In this document: positions 16,003 to 24,423 of the stretch, in pieces
How the letters are laid out: each line of letters opens with the position of its first letter
How positions within the stretch are numbered: the first letter of the stretch is position 1
From: CAVSIS01 sp963814875
GTDB lineage: Bacteria; Acidobacteriota; Thermoanaerobaculia; Thermoanaerobaculales; Sulfomarinibacteraceae
Reading direction: 5' to 3'
DNA length: 60,839 nucleotides
NCBI GenBank assembly: GCA_963814875.1
Contig: CAWFFJ010000013.1
Coordinates: 1 to 60,839 of the forward strand
Translations under genes and position numbers: made by a program
The notes under the pieces: model-generated
Database searches by the model: none
Told to the model about the DNA's origin: nothing
What the model saw: only the letters and a program-made list of their open reading frames with translations

Positions 16003-17747
16003 GCGAGCCTGGTCTCCTCCACGGACCTGGGCCCCCGTCCGCCCTCTTCCTCAGGCTCGACCCACGCGCCGGTGAGGAACAGCGCGCCCGTCGTCTCGCC
16101 TGGCTCGCCGAGGTGCTCGAGGACTGCTGCTGGCGAACCCACGTGACGATCTCGGGGCTCGCAGGCTCGGCGGAGTGGGACCAACTCCAGGCGATCGCAG
16201 GGGTCGTCGCGGCCCACCTTGACCGGCATCCGTTCGCTGCCATCGTCCTCCACCCCGAGGTCGCGGTCGCCGCCTCGTGCCCTTCGGACGCCGTGGCGTG
16301 GTCCCGGATGCTCGCGGCGGCGCATCCGTTCCAGCTCGAGGCCTACCGCGAGCAGGGCGAGGCCCGCCTGCTCATCGCACCGATCGTGACAGAGATGAAC
16401 GGTGCCGACCCGATCGACCTTTCCCGCGCGCTGCGCTACTTCCAGGAGCGCTCGGCGCCGCCGCTGCTCGCGGTGCGGGACGCCACCGGGCCGCCAGACG
16501 TTGCTGGCAGAAGCGCTGACCTCCGGGTGCTGGCGCGCCTCCCCTTAAGCGCCGGAGCCGACGGTCTCGTGGACCGGCTCGGCGTCCACCACGTCGTCGA
16601 CGGCGCCCTGGCATGCGTCGCCGACGGAGATGGCGATCTGCTCTCGCCCTGTCCGCGCCACCTGGTTTTCGACGAGGTTCGCGATCAGGTCTTCCCTTGC
16701 GTCCAGGCGTGGCGGGACGGAACGATCGACAGCGCGGCCGACCCCTGGCCGCCAGAGGCCTGGCGACCGGTCTGCCGGCGGTGCATTGCGAGCTCGACCC
16801 TCGCTGCGGCTGCGGATCTCGTCGCCAGCCGCCGGACCGGAGAGGGCCGCGAGCTCGCCGTCCGGCTCGCGGTCGCGCTCGCACAGTGCGGGGAGCCGGC
16901 CATCGCGGCCGAGCTCGCCGGGATGGCCGCCGAGCTGAGCGAAACCGGCACAGAGCGCGCCGCCGCCCTCATCCACCGCGGCCTCAGCCTGCTCGAGTGC
17001 GGCCGCCTTCGCGAGGCCGACGAGGCCCTGCTGCGTGCCGACGAGTGCACCGATGATCACGGCCTGGTCGCCCTCCACCGCGGCCGGGTCCAGGTCGCCT
17101 GGAGGGACGACATCGAGGCGCTCGAGCGCTTCGAGCAGGCGCTCGCCCATGCCAGCCCTTCGGTTACCGCCGCCGACGTCCACTTCCTCATGGCCCAGTC
17201 CCACGTCCGCCTCGAGGAGTACGACGACGCGCGCTCACATCTGGGACCAGCGGCAGCGGCGGGGCGCGAGGTCCAGATCGCGTTCTTCCACGGCATCTGC
17301 GACCTCAACCAGGAGCGCCTCGAGGCCGCCCTGAACCACTTCGAGGTGGCGGCCCGGCTGGGACCCGGACCCGACGACCTCGGCCGGGTGCTGCTCTACC
17401 TCGGAACCTGCCTGTCGCGGCTCGAGCGCCACGAGGACGCCATCGAGGTGCTCCGGGAAGCGGCAACAGCCGATCCCGACGAGCTCGCGATCCTCAACCA
17501 GCTCGGATACTGCTGCTACCGCCTGAAGCGCCACGAGGAGGCGGTCTCGTGCTTCCGCCGCGCGGTCGAGATCGACCCCCGCTCGGCGATCGACTGGGCC
17601 AACCTCGGCTCGAACCTGCGCGATCTGGGCCGGGTCGAAGAGGCGGTCGAGATGTACCGCCGCGCACTCGCGATCGACCCGACGATCGGCTTCGCGCGGG
17701 AGAACCTGGCGCGCCTGTCGGCTGAGATCTCGAACCCGGCACGCTGA
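15999..17747 (+). CDS. Cysteine-motif / TPR partner of the radical SAM enzyme
   Basis: 582 residues from the GTG that overlaps the radical SAM stop; upstream in-frame codons lie inside that gene. The N-terminal ~200 residues have no recognised fold. A cysteine cluster C218-x15-C234-x24-C259-x2-C262, in the setting CPRHLVFDEVRDQVFPC and VCRRC, resembles the SPASM/auxiliary-cluster region found at the C-terminus of many radical SAM maturases. Residues about 280-580 are TPR repeats (for example ALNHFEVAARLG, AVSCFRRAVEIDPRSA, AVEMYRRALAIDPTIG). I infer an Fe-S-binding scaffold that presents substrate to, or shuttles electrons for, the upstream enzyme. No family name is recognised. Confidence 0.72.
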   Translation: MSEPGLLHGPGPPSALFLRLDPRAGEEQRARRLAWLAEVLEDCCWRTHVTISGLAGSAEWDQLQAIAGVVAAHLDRHPFAAIVLHPEVAVAASCPSDAVAWSRMLAAAHPFQLEAYREQGEARLLIAPIVTEMNGADPIDLSRALRYFQERSAPPLLAVRDATGPPDVAGRSADLRVLARLPLSAGADGLVDRLGVHHVVDGALACVADGDGDLLSPCPRHLVFDEVRDQVFPCVQAWRDGTIDSAADPWPPEAWRPVCRRCIASSTLAAAADLVASRRTGEGRELAVRLAVALAQCGEPAIAAELAGMAAELSETGTERAAALIHRGLSLLECGRLREADEALLRADECTDDHGLVALHRGRVQVAWRDDIEALERFEQALAHASPSVTAADVHFLMAQSHVRLEEYDDARSHLGPAAAAGREVQIAFFHGICDLNQERLEAALNHFEVAARLGPGPDDLGRVLLYLGTCLSRLERHEDAIEVLREAATADPDELAILNQLGYCCYRLKRHEEAVSCFRRAVEIDPRSAIDWANLGSNLRDLGRVEEAVEMYRRALAIDPTIGFARENLARLSAEISNPAR

Positions 17748-17757
17748 GCGCAGGCTG

Positions 17758-17935
17758 GCCTGCATGTCTCACCAGCTGGCGCAGCGAGGGCCGAGAGAGG
17801 CCGTGAGATGTGGCGATTTCGCAGGACGAGCGAGTGAGGCGTAGCCCAGCTACGTTGATCGAGCGAGTTCAAGAAAGCGCCGCAGATTGCGGTCTCTCTC
17901 GGCCCGCAGCCGTCACGCTGGTGAGACATGCAGGC
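17758..17935. mobile_element. 178-bp MITE-like element with 19-bp perfect terminal inverted repeats
   Basis: The left end GCCTGCATGTCTCACCAGC (17758-17776) is exactly complementary to 17917-17935. A second inner inverted pair, GGGCCGAGAGAG (17788-17799) against 17894-17905, makes a long cruciform-capable structure. There is no ORF or transposase. It fills the space between the convergent TPR and permease genes, and its right end touches the permease stop codon. Confidence 0.75.
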
Positions 17936-20166
17936 TAGCTCCGGCGGCTGATCATCAGCAGCGGGCAGGTGGTGCTCTGGGCAATCTCGAGCACCATCTC
18001 GCCGAAGACCTTCCGCCGTCGGCCGAGACGCTGCATGCCGAGAATGAGCAGGTCACTGTCGGCGGCCCGCGTGACGACCTCCTCCACCACGTCGTCCTTG
18101 AGGGTGACGGCAGCGGTGCTGACTCCGGGCGCCTCGTCGCGCGCGAGCCTGCGCAGCTCGCGTCGCGCGCTGCGCTCGGCGGCGGGGTCGGTGGTCGAGG
18201 GCAGGACCCGCAGATAGGTGACTTCGCGCTGTGCGGTCCGGCAGAAGTTACCGATGAGACGGGCCCGGATCGGGCTCTGGTCGCGTCGGCCGCCGGCGGG
18301 GACGAGGATCCTGAGGGCCTCGTCGACGTTCCAGCCGGTGGGTGCGCGCAGGATCACGACGTCACCCTCGACCCGGCTCATGAGCTCCTCGAGGGGTCCG
18401 GTCATGAGCGACTTGCCCAGCGAACCGACGCCGAGCAGCAGACTGTCGCAGCGGTAGTGCTCGGCGACCCGGGTGATCTCGCGCCAGGGTTCCTTGCTGA
18501 CCGTGATCAAGGCGTCCGGTCTGAGGTCGGCCTCGAACGCGGTCGACAGTGCCCCCCCGAGGATCGACTGCGCGTCCACGAGCTGCTGCGGCAGCTTCCC
18601 GCCGGTCCACGCCTCGGGCGGGCGGACCACCGACAGCAGCAGCACGCGAGCCACCGAGTGCGGGGAGATCGCGTCGGCCATCGCCACCAGGGTCCTCGCG
18701 CTGGCCGGGTTGGCAATCGGAACCAGCACCAACGGGCTGCGGCCGCGAAGGCGCAGGAGCTGGGGGTCCAGGGCCTCGGCGGAGGCATCCACGGTGCTGG
18801 CCCCGGAAGCGAGCTGGGTGACGTACAGGACCGCACCGAGGCTCAGCCACATCGCCGCCAGCGCACCGGCCGACGGGACCGCCACCGACTGGAACAGCGC
18901 CAGCGCGGTGCACGCCACCCCTCCGACCGCGGGCACCAGCGGGAAGGCCGAAGTCAGGAAGGGGCTTGCGCTGCCGGCGCGCCTACGGGCGAGATAGGCG
19001 ATGCCGTGGGCGAGCGCGAAGCTGGCGAGGAAGACGAGGCTCGCCATGGCGCCGGCTGCGGCCACGTCGGGCACCGCCACCAGCACTAATGCGACTGTGG
19101 CGGCTGTCAGCTGAATCGCCGGAATCGGCGTACCGCTCCCGCGACCGAGGCGATCGAAGCGGCGCGGCAGGGTGCGGTCGATGGCCATGGTCCTGGCAAA
19201 CCGCGAGGCCGCGAGCAGGTTCGCCTGCAACGCCGACAGCATTGACAGCAACCCGGCGACGACCACCAGCCAGTACCCCGTGGGACCGAGGAAGTTCCGC
19301 GCCGCCACCGCAATCAGGGTCTCAGGGTCGCGCACTGCGGCCTCGACGACCGACTCTCCCGGTGCCCCCACGGCGACGACCAGGAAGAGCAGCGGCAGGT
19401 AGATGACCAGCGCCGCGACCAGCGACAGGATCATCGCCCGCGGGATGTTGCGCTCGGGCCGCTTGACCTCGCCGCCGACCGCCGCGATCAGGTCGAACCC
19501 CTGCAGGGCGATGAAGGTGTAGCCCATCGCCTGCACCAGTCCCTGGCCGCCTCGGTGCAGGAACGGTCGGAACTCCCTGCTCAGCTCCTCGAGGCCGGGG
19601 GGGTGAACCATCAGCACCCAGAACCCGCCGGCGATGACGATCGTGAACATGACCAGCTTGCCGACCGTCTCCCACCGCCCGCCGCCTGCGGTCGACCGCA
19701 TCAGCCGCCAGGTGTAGAAGCCGACGGCGGCAAGTGCATAGAGCAGCATGGCAAAGCGCGCGCCGAGCCACCCCGGCGGCGTGCCGCCGGCGGCGAGCAC
19801 CACCTGTTTCAGGACCGGAACCAGGAAGACCGCGAACCCGAGGGCGTACAGGACCGCCGCCACCACCGAGGCGAACCACACCACCCAGCCGACCGCGAAC
19901 GCCGCCTCGACCGTGAGCACCTTGCGCGCGTAGGTGTAGGTCCCGCCGGACTCGGGGAAGCGGGAGGCGAGCTCGGCGAAGGACAGCGCTGTGAGCAGGG
20001 CGATGCAGCCGTTGAGCGCGAACGCGACGATCGCACTCGGGCCGGTGGTGGCGAAGGCGACGCCGGCGAGCGCCAGCACGCCGCCGCCGACGATCGCCCC
20101 GACGCCGACGCCGGTCGCGTCGAGCAGCCCCATGGTCCGCCGGTCGGATGCGCTCGCGGTGGGCAT
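17935..20166 (-). CDS. APC-family amino-acid permease fused to two universal stress (USP) domains
   Basis: 743 residues. Residues about 10-450 contain some twelve hydrophobic helices with APC signatures (GVGVGAIVGGGVLALAGVA, FAELASRFPESGGTYTYARK, NIPRAMILSLV). A soluble tail of about 290 residues holds two UspA-like units: one ends LLLGVGSLGKSLMTGPLEEL-MSRVEGDVVILRAP, the other LLILGMQRLGRRRKVFGEM. The ATP-type glycine pattern G-x2-G-x9-G is visible. Permease-USP fusions are thought to gate transport by nucleotide or stress state. The ATG at 20166 has a GACAAT hexamer 5 bases upstream and no Shine-Dalgarno. It is monocistronic; substrate unknown. Confidence 0.88.
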   Translation of the reverse strand: MPTASASDRRTMGLLDATGVGVGAIVGGGVLALAGVAFATTGPSAIVAFALNGCIALLTALSFAELASRFPESGGTYTYARKVLTVEAAFAVGWVVWFASVVAAVLYALGFAVFLVPVLKQVVLAAGGTPPGWLGARFAMLLYALAAVGFYTWRLMRSTAGGGRWETVGKLVMFTIVIAGGFWVLMVHPPGLEELSREFRPFLHRGGQGLVQAMGYTFIALQGFDLIAAVGGEVKRPERNIPRAMILSLVAALVIYLPLLFLVVAVGAPGESVVEAAVRDPETLIAVAARNFLGPTGYWLVVVAGLLSMLSALQANLLAASRFARTMAIDRTLPRRFDRLGRGSGTPIPAIQLTAATVALVLVAVPDVAAAGAMASLVFLASFALAHGIAYLARRRAGSASPFLTSAFPLVPAVGGVACTALALFQSVAVPSAGALAAMWLSLGAVLYVTQLASGASTVDASAEALDPQLLRLRGRSPLVLVPIANPASARTLVAMADAISPHSVARVLLLSVVRPPEAWTGGKLPQQLVDAQSILGGALSTAFEADLRPDALITVSKEPWREITRVAEHYRCDSLLLGVGSLGKSLMTGPLEELMSRVEGDVVILRAPTGWNVDEALRILVPAGGRRDQSPIRARLIGNFCRTAQREVTYLRVLPSTTDPAAERSARRELRRLARDEAPGVSTAAVTLKDDVVEEVVTRAADSDLLILGMQRLGRRRKVFGEMVLEIAQSTTCPLLMISRRS

Positions 20167-20171
20167 GGGCC

Positions 20172-20177
20172 ATTGTC
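20172..20177 (-). promoter_or_regulatory. -10-like hexamer before the permease-USP gene
   Basis: GACAAT on the minus strand ends 5 bases before the ATG, again without a Shine-Dalgarno. Confidence 0.4.
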
Positions 20178-20470
20178 ACATCGATCCAGGCGCGTGGCGC
20201 CTTGATCGAAGATGTAGGTACCAGCCTGGAGCAGGGGAATGGTGCCGCTCGGGGACCTGAGTCACTGACTGGTCCCCGCACTCGTGCTCGGCGTCGTGAT
20301 TGGGCCGTTCGGGGTTGGCTCAGGGCCGATCGAGGAGCAGTTCGTCGCGGCCTACTCGCAGACCGAGGCGGATCCGGGGACGCTCCCGCGGTGCCTCCCC
20401 GAGATGAGCGGGCGGCCGTACGGCAGCCACCCACCCTCTTCGACCCCCATGCCGACGGCCGAAATCCGCT

Positions 20471-20564
20471 CCCTTCGGTGAGTAGCGGCCCCGCCACGAT
20501 CAACCGAAAGAGTCGCCCTTTGGGCGGCTCTTGAAGGTGGAGAGTGGCGCCACGCGTACGACCC
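20471..20564. other. Relic of a duplicated tRNA-Asp 3' end plus terminator
   Basis: The segment CGGCCCCGCCACG, hairpin (AAGAGTCGCCC-TTT-GGGCGGCTCTT, 20508-20532) and GGTGGAGAGTGGCG closely matches the arrangement next to the real tRNA-Asp (20880-20938). After TGGCG only a short spacer precedes TACGACCCCG, the complement of the tRNA-Asp 5' end, as if the tRNA body had been deleted. No functional tRNA remains. Confidence 0.5.
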
Positions 20565-20570
20565 CGAAGC

Positions 20571-20885
20571 GCCACGACAAGGGACTTGCTCGCCGCGGGA
20601 GCGAGCGATCTGCGGATGTGGCCGTGGGGGTCGAAAGGGCGGCGAAGCCGTCCTGGAGAGGGCGGTGGGCGGCCTACAGCCGCTCGCTCGATCCGCGGCG
20701 CGAGTCCCTCGGCCCACGCACTCGTACCCGGAGCGCCACGACAAGGGACTTGCTCGCCGCGAGAGCAAGCGATCTGCGGCTGTGGCCGTGGGGGTCGAAA
20801 GGGCGGCGTAGCCGGCCTGGAGAGGGCGGTGGGCGGCCTACAGCCGCTCGCTCGATCCGCGGCGCGAGTCCCTTCGGCCCCGCCA
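20571..20885. repeat. Two tandem 164-bp palindromic-ended repeat units
   Basis: Unit A begins at 20571 and unit B at 20735, both with GCCACGACAAGGGACTTGCT and near-identical for about 140 bases. Each unit is bounded by imperfect inverted ends (GGGACT-TGCT-CGCCGCGG near the start, CCGCGGCGCGAGTCCC near the end). The last 21 bases of unit B (20865-20885) equal the 3' end of the tRNA-Asp gene, in inverted orientation. The 20167-20932 region contains no protein gene I can support; ORFs across it are repeat-driven. Confidence 0.75.
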
Positions 20886-20894
20886 CGAAACACC

Positions 20895-20923
20895 GAAAAA
20901 GCCGCCCAAGGGCGGCTTATTTC
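20895..20923 (-). terminator. Terminator of the tRNA operon
   Basis: On the minus strand AAGCCGCCC-TTG-GGCGGCTTTTTC forms a strong GC stem followed by a T run, about 10 bases downstream of the tRNA-Asp 3' end. Confidence 0.75.
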
Positions 20924-20932
20924 GGTGGAGAG

Positions 20933-21009
20933 TGGCGGGGCCGAAGGGACTCGAACCCTCGACCTCCGGCGTGACAGGCCGGCGTTCTAACCAGCTGAAC
21001 TACGACCCC
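20933..21009 (-). tRNA. tRNA-Asp (GTC)
   Basis: 77 bases including encoded CCA. Acceptor GGGGTCG pairs with CGGCCCC; the D arm contains AGTTCAGCTGGTTAGAA; the anticodon stem-loop CCGGC-CTGTCAC-GCCGG gives anticodon GTC; the T arm is GAGGG-TTCGAGT-CCCTT. It lies 19 bases after tRNA-Val in the same transcript. Confidence 0.95.
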
Positions 21010-21028
21010 GCATCAGGTCGCCAGCGGT

Positions 21029-21103
21029 TGGTGGGAGGTGGGGGATTTGAACCCACGACCCCCTGCGTGTAAGGCAGGTGCTCTACCACTGAGCTAACCT
21101 CCC
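21029..21103 (-). tRNA. tRNA-Val (TAC)
   Basis: 75 bases including encoded CCA. Acceptor GGGAGGT pairs with ACCTCCC; the anticodon stem-loop CCTGC-CTTACAC-GCAGG gives anticodon TAC; T loop TTCAAAT. First gene of the two-tRNA operon. Confidence 0.95.
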
Positions 21104-21127
21104 AAACGGCTCGCCGTCGGGAGCGTT

Positions 21128-21156
21128 ATCGTATGTGTGGCGACTTCGGTTGTCAA
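21128..21156 (-). promoter_or_regulatory. Promoter of the tRNA-Val/tRNA-Asp operon
   Basis: On the minus strand a perfect TTGACA (21156-21151) is separated by 17 bases from TACGAT (21133-21128). Transcription would start about 18 bases before tRNA-Val. Confidence 0.8.
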
Positions 21157-21202
21157 GCCGCCGACCGCTCCGCTTCCCTTTACAAGCTCGCGATGGATGG
21201 AA

Positions 21203-21208
21203 TATCGT
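21203..21208 (+). promoter_or_regulatory. -10-like hexamer, possible leaderless start
   Basis: TATCGT ends 5 bases before the ATG at 21214; no Shine-Dalgarno is present. Confidence 0.35.
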
Positions 21209-21213
21209 GAGAT

Positions 21214-22311
21214 ATGAACGATCCGCAGGTCACCTGGCGGTTGGGCAGGTGGGTTGCGCGCCGCGCGAGCGGCACGCTCACGTTGACCTGGTCGTCGGGC
21301 TCAATGACGCTCGGCGTGGTCACGGGTAAAGTTGTCGCGGCCCACGGCATCGACCCGACCGAGGTCGCCCTCGAGCTCGGCTTCGGTCCGATCGGTTACA
21401 CCGAGCTGCTCGCCGAGGCGCGGGCGGTGGCGCGCCACGAGGGCAGCGGAGAGACGCAGGCGGTCGGAGCCGCCAAGACCGTGCTCCAGCGACGCCTCCG
21501 AACCTGGATCGAGGACCCGCAGCGCGCCCTCGAGATCGACGACGCGGAGCCCGAGGTGGGCGACGGACCGACGGTTTCGCTCGCCCACGCCCTGGTCGAG
21601 CTCATCCTCGCCGACGACGACCCGGCCTTTCCGCGCCACGTCCTTCCCGACCTCGGGGTCCTGCTGCGGCGCAGCCCGAGCTTCCTCGAACTTTATGCCC
21701 CGCTGCGACTGTCCGAAGAGGCCGATCTGATCGTTGCCAAGATCACCGGCCAGCGCACGGCCGTCGAGGTCGCCTCACGCTCGCCCCAAGGGCAGGAAGA
21801 GGTCATCCGGTTGCTCGCGGCACTGGTCGTCACCGGCATGCTGGAGCCGGTTCCGGTGGCGTCGTCCACCGAAGAGGTCGACCTGCTCGAGCGCACGCCG
21901 ATGCTCGAGGAGGTCACTCGGCGCCGGCTGCCGGTCCGCTGGATCCTGGTGGCTGCGGTGGTGCTCGCCGTCGCGCTCGCGCTCGGGACAATGTTCGTGC
22001 TGCGCGGACGCTCCGCGCCAGCGCCGGCCGCTGCCGGGCAGTGGACGATTGTCGTCGACATGGGGTGCGACCCTCAGGAGCTCAGGCGGGTCCTCCAAAA
22101 GGCCAATCAGTACCCGAAAGACCTCCAGGCGATGCGCGCATCGCTCGACGACAGCGACCCGTGCTGGCGCCTGGTATGGGGACGCTTCCCAAGCGAGGAC
22201 GCGGCGCTTGCGGCGGTCGGGCGGCTGCCTGCCGGGTACACCCGCGACGGGTTTACGCCCCACCCGATCCTGATCTCCGGCCCGGCGGGCGGCGAAGCCG
22301 GCGGGAGCTGA
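21214..22311 (+). CDS. Single-pass membrane protein with DUF4388-like N-terminus and SPOR-like C-terminus
   Basis: 365 residues. The N-terminal half (SSGSMTLGVVTGKVVAAHGI, then helical) looks like the DUF4388-type modules common in Acidobacteriota and Myxococcota. A transmembrane helix lies at about residues 240-262, and the C-terminal ~90 residues end in CWRLVWGRFPSEDAALAAVG, resembling a SPOR fold used to bind denuded septal peptidoglycan. Topology would be N-in with the SPOR-like part outside. It is the first gene of a tightly spaced four-gene set, ending 4 bases before the next start. The SPOR and DUF4388 calls are by pattern and not certain. Confidence 0.6.
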   Translation: MNDPQVTWRLGRWVARRASGTLTLTWSSGSMTLGVVTGKVVAAHGIDPTEVALELGFGPIGYTELLAEARAVARHEGSGETQAVGAAKTVLQRRLRTWIEDPQRALEIDDAEPEVGDGPTVSLAHALVELILADDDPAFPRHVLPDLGVLLRRSPSFLELYAPLRLSEEADLIVAKITGQRTAVEVASRSPQGQEEVIRLLAALVVTGMLEPVPVASSTEEVDLLERTPMLEEVTRRRLPVRWILVAAVVLAVALALGTMFVLRGRSAPAPAAAGQWTIVVDMGCDPQELRRVLQKANQYPKDLQAMRASLDDSDPCWRLVWGRFPSEDAALAAVGRLPAGYTRDGFTPHPILISGPAGGEAGGS

Positions 22312-22315
22312 GCCG

Positions 22316-23875
22316 ATGCCGGGCGAAGATCGCCTGCGGCTCCGCCGCGTCCAACCGTTGCCGGAGCTCATGAGCACGCTCGCCCACAACCGGGCGACGG
22401 GAATCCTGCTCGCCTCGACAGCCGAGGCGCGACGGGAGATCATCTTTGTCGATGGCGAGGCGCGCGCGGCACGGTCCAATCTCGAGGAGGAAAAGCTCGG
22501 GATGTGGCTCGTGCAGCGCGGGCACATCAGTGAGAACGAGCGGGCACTCACACTCCTCGGCCAGGGCGGCAGTGACGCGCCACCCCTCGGTCACCTGCTG
22601 GTGGTTCGCGCCTGCCTCGACCAGTCGACCCTCGAGGCGGAGCTCGCCGAGCTCGCCCTGACGATCATCCGCCGCGCTGCATCCGGTCCGAGGACCTACA
22701 GCGAGTTTCTCGAGGGCCACAGCTCGGAGCAGCTCGACACGCTGCCCAATCTCACCACCACCGAGATCGTCCTGGTTGCGGCCCGCGCGTTCAACGACCC
22801 CTCAGCCATCGCGGCCGCCCTCGGATCGCACGATCAGCTGGTGTGGCCGTCCAGCGCGCTCGAGGCCCTCCTCGGCGAGCTCCGTCTGACACCTACCGAG
22901 GCCTTCATCCTGAGTCGACTCGACGGCCGACGGCGGCTCGCCAGCCTGTTCTCGCTGTCCTCCCTACCGCCGGAGCAGGCAGCCGCAACGCTGTACGGAC
23001 TGAAGGTGGCCGGCCTGGTCTCGGTCGGTGCGGCACCACCGCCCGGTCCGGCCCCGCTGCCCGATCTCGGCGGGCGGCGATCGAGCCCCGAGGAGCAGTA
23101 CCCCGCGGTCGACGAGTCCCGTCTGGACCCGACCCGACTGAGCGAGCGCCGAGCCATTAAGGAACGCGCCGAGCAGGTCGCCAGGGTCGACCACTACCGC
23201 GCTCTGGACGTCTCACCCGGCGCCTCGCGCGATGCCATCGAGGCGGCGTGGCTCGGCATCCAGCAGCGCTACTCCCCGGACCGTACGACCGAGGCCCACC
23301 TCCGCGACCTTCGAACCTACCTCACGGCGATCGTCGAGCGGGCTCACGAGGCATGGGAGGTGCTGTCCTCACCGTCTGCCCGCCGCCGCTACGACCCGAT
23401 CTTGAAAGCCGTTGAGCAGGACCGGCGTCGGTTCCAGGAGGGCACCAAGCCCCGCACCGACCAGCGCGCACGATCGCAGATCGTCGAGGCAAACCTGAAG
23501 CGGGCCGACGAGCTGGTCAGGGATGGTGAGATCTACCTCGCCATCCAGCTCCTCGAGCAGGCCTGTGCTCTTGAGCCGAGGTCGATCGAGCTGGTCAAGC
23601 TTGCTCGTCTGCTGTTGCGCAACCCATTGTGGACGAACCGCGCCCTGACCTGCCTGCGGCGGGCGATCGAGATCGACCCCCGGTCGCTGGACGCGTGGGT
23701 CGAGCTCGCCGAGTTCTGGCGCCGGCGCAACGATGCCGAACGGCAGCGCAAGGCCCTCGAACGCGCCCTCGCCATCTCACCTGACGACGTCCGGGCGACC
23801 CAGATGTATGCTCGCCTGCGCGGTACGAAGGAGCTCGAACGCCTGCTCAAGCGCGCGAAGCAGGCGCGGTCGTGA
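22316..23875 (+). CDS. DUF4388-like / degenerate J-domain / TPR protein
   Basis: 519 residues. Residues 1-150 resemble DUF4388 (LPELMSTLAHNRATGILLAS, EIIFVDGEARAARS). A middle winged-helix-like stretch follows (PTEAFILSRLDGRRRLASLF). At about 291-360 a J-like domain reads DHYRALDVSPGASRDAIEAA with YSPDR where Hsp40 proteins have HPD, so Hsp70 stimulation is probably lost. The C-terminus (about 385-515) is TPR-like. This domain set is typical of acidobacterial and myxobacterial regulatory scaffolds. It overlaps the next gene by GTGA. The molecular role is unknown. Confidence 0.7.
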   Translation: MPGEDRLRLRRVQPLPELMSTLAHNRATGILLASTAEARREIIFVDGEARAARSNLEEEKLGMWLVQRGHISENERALTLLGQGGSDAPPLGHLLVVRACLDQSTLEAELAELALTIIRRAASGPRTYSEFLEGHSSEQLDTLPNLTTTEIVLVAARAFNDPSAIAAALGSHDQLVWPSSALEALLGELRLTPTEAFILSRLDGRRRLASLFSLSSLPPEQAAATLYGLKVAGLVSVGAAPPPGPAPLPDLGGRRSSPEEQYPAVDESRLDPTRLSERRAIKERAEQVARVDHYRALDVSPGASRDAIEAAWLGIQQRYSPDRTTEAHLRDLRTYLTAIVERAHEAWEVLSSPSARRRYDPILKAVEQDRRRFQEGTKPRTDQRARSQIVEANLKRADELVRDGEIYLAIQLLEQACALEPRSIELVKLARLLLRNPLWTNRALTCLRRAIEIDPRSLDAWVELAEFWRRRNDAERQRKALERALAISPDDVRATQMYARLRGTKELERLLKRAKQARS

Positions 23876-24423
23876 CCGCCGTCCTGTCCGCCCTGACCCT
23901 TGCATCTGCCGCCGGAATCAACGCCTACGCGACTCTGCTCGTGCTCGGGGTGCTGGTTCGGTACAACCTCGTCCCTCTGACTTCGTCGACCGCGCAGTTC
24001 TTCGCCCAGGACTGGGTGCTCGCGACTCTGGCACTGCTCTATCTGGTGGAGTTCGTCGCCGACAAGGTGCCGGTCGTGGACCACGCATGGGACGTCCTCC
24101 ACACCTTCGTTCGTCCGGTCGCCGGCGCCGTAGCGGCGATCGCGGTGGTGAGCGGTCGCGGTGAGGCCGAGGGTTGGGTGGTGATCGCGGCGATCCTCGG
24201 CGGCGTGACCTCGCTGCTCTTCCACGGCGCCAAGGCGACGGGACGGCTCGCGTCCTCGGCTGCCACGGGGGGCACGATGAACCCCGTTCTGTCGGTCTTC
24301 GAGGACGTGTTCGCCTTTGTCGCCTCGGCCTTCGCCCTGCTCGCTCCGGTGGTTGCCTTGGGTCTCGGCGCCCTGGCCCTGCTCTGGCTGCTGCGCCGCC
24401 GTCGTCATGCCAGTCCTTGTTGA
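23872..24423 (+). CDS. DUF4126-family membrane protein
   Basis: 183 residues with four to five hydrophobic helices. Family-type features are ASAAGINAYATLLVLG, a polar VEFVADKVPVVDHAWDVLHT loop, GAVAAIAVV and GTMNPVLSVFED. It starts with GTG overlapping the upstream TGA and overlaps the following NYN gene by 17 bases. The DUF4126 family has no established function that I know of. Confidence 0.75.
   Translation: MTAVLSALTLASAAGINAYATLLVLGVLVRYNLVPLTSSTAQFFAQDWVLATLALLYLVEFVADKVPVVDHAWDVLHTFVRPVAGAVAAIAVVSGRGEAEGWVVIAAILGGVTSLLFHGAKATGRLASSAATGGTMNPVLSVFEDVFAFVASAFALLAPVVALGLGALALLWLLRRRRHASPC

Noticed and set aside
20571..20885. CRISPR array
   Set aside because: Only two units, each ~160 bases, no short repeat-spacer periodicity; no cas genes anywhere in the window.
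20531..20990. Overlapping ORFs of about 140 residues across the 164-bp repeats
   Set aside because: They run in two frames through both repeats and into tRNA-Asp, with compositional R/A/G bias; not genes.
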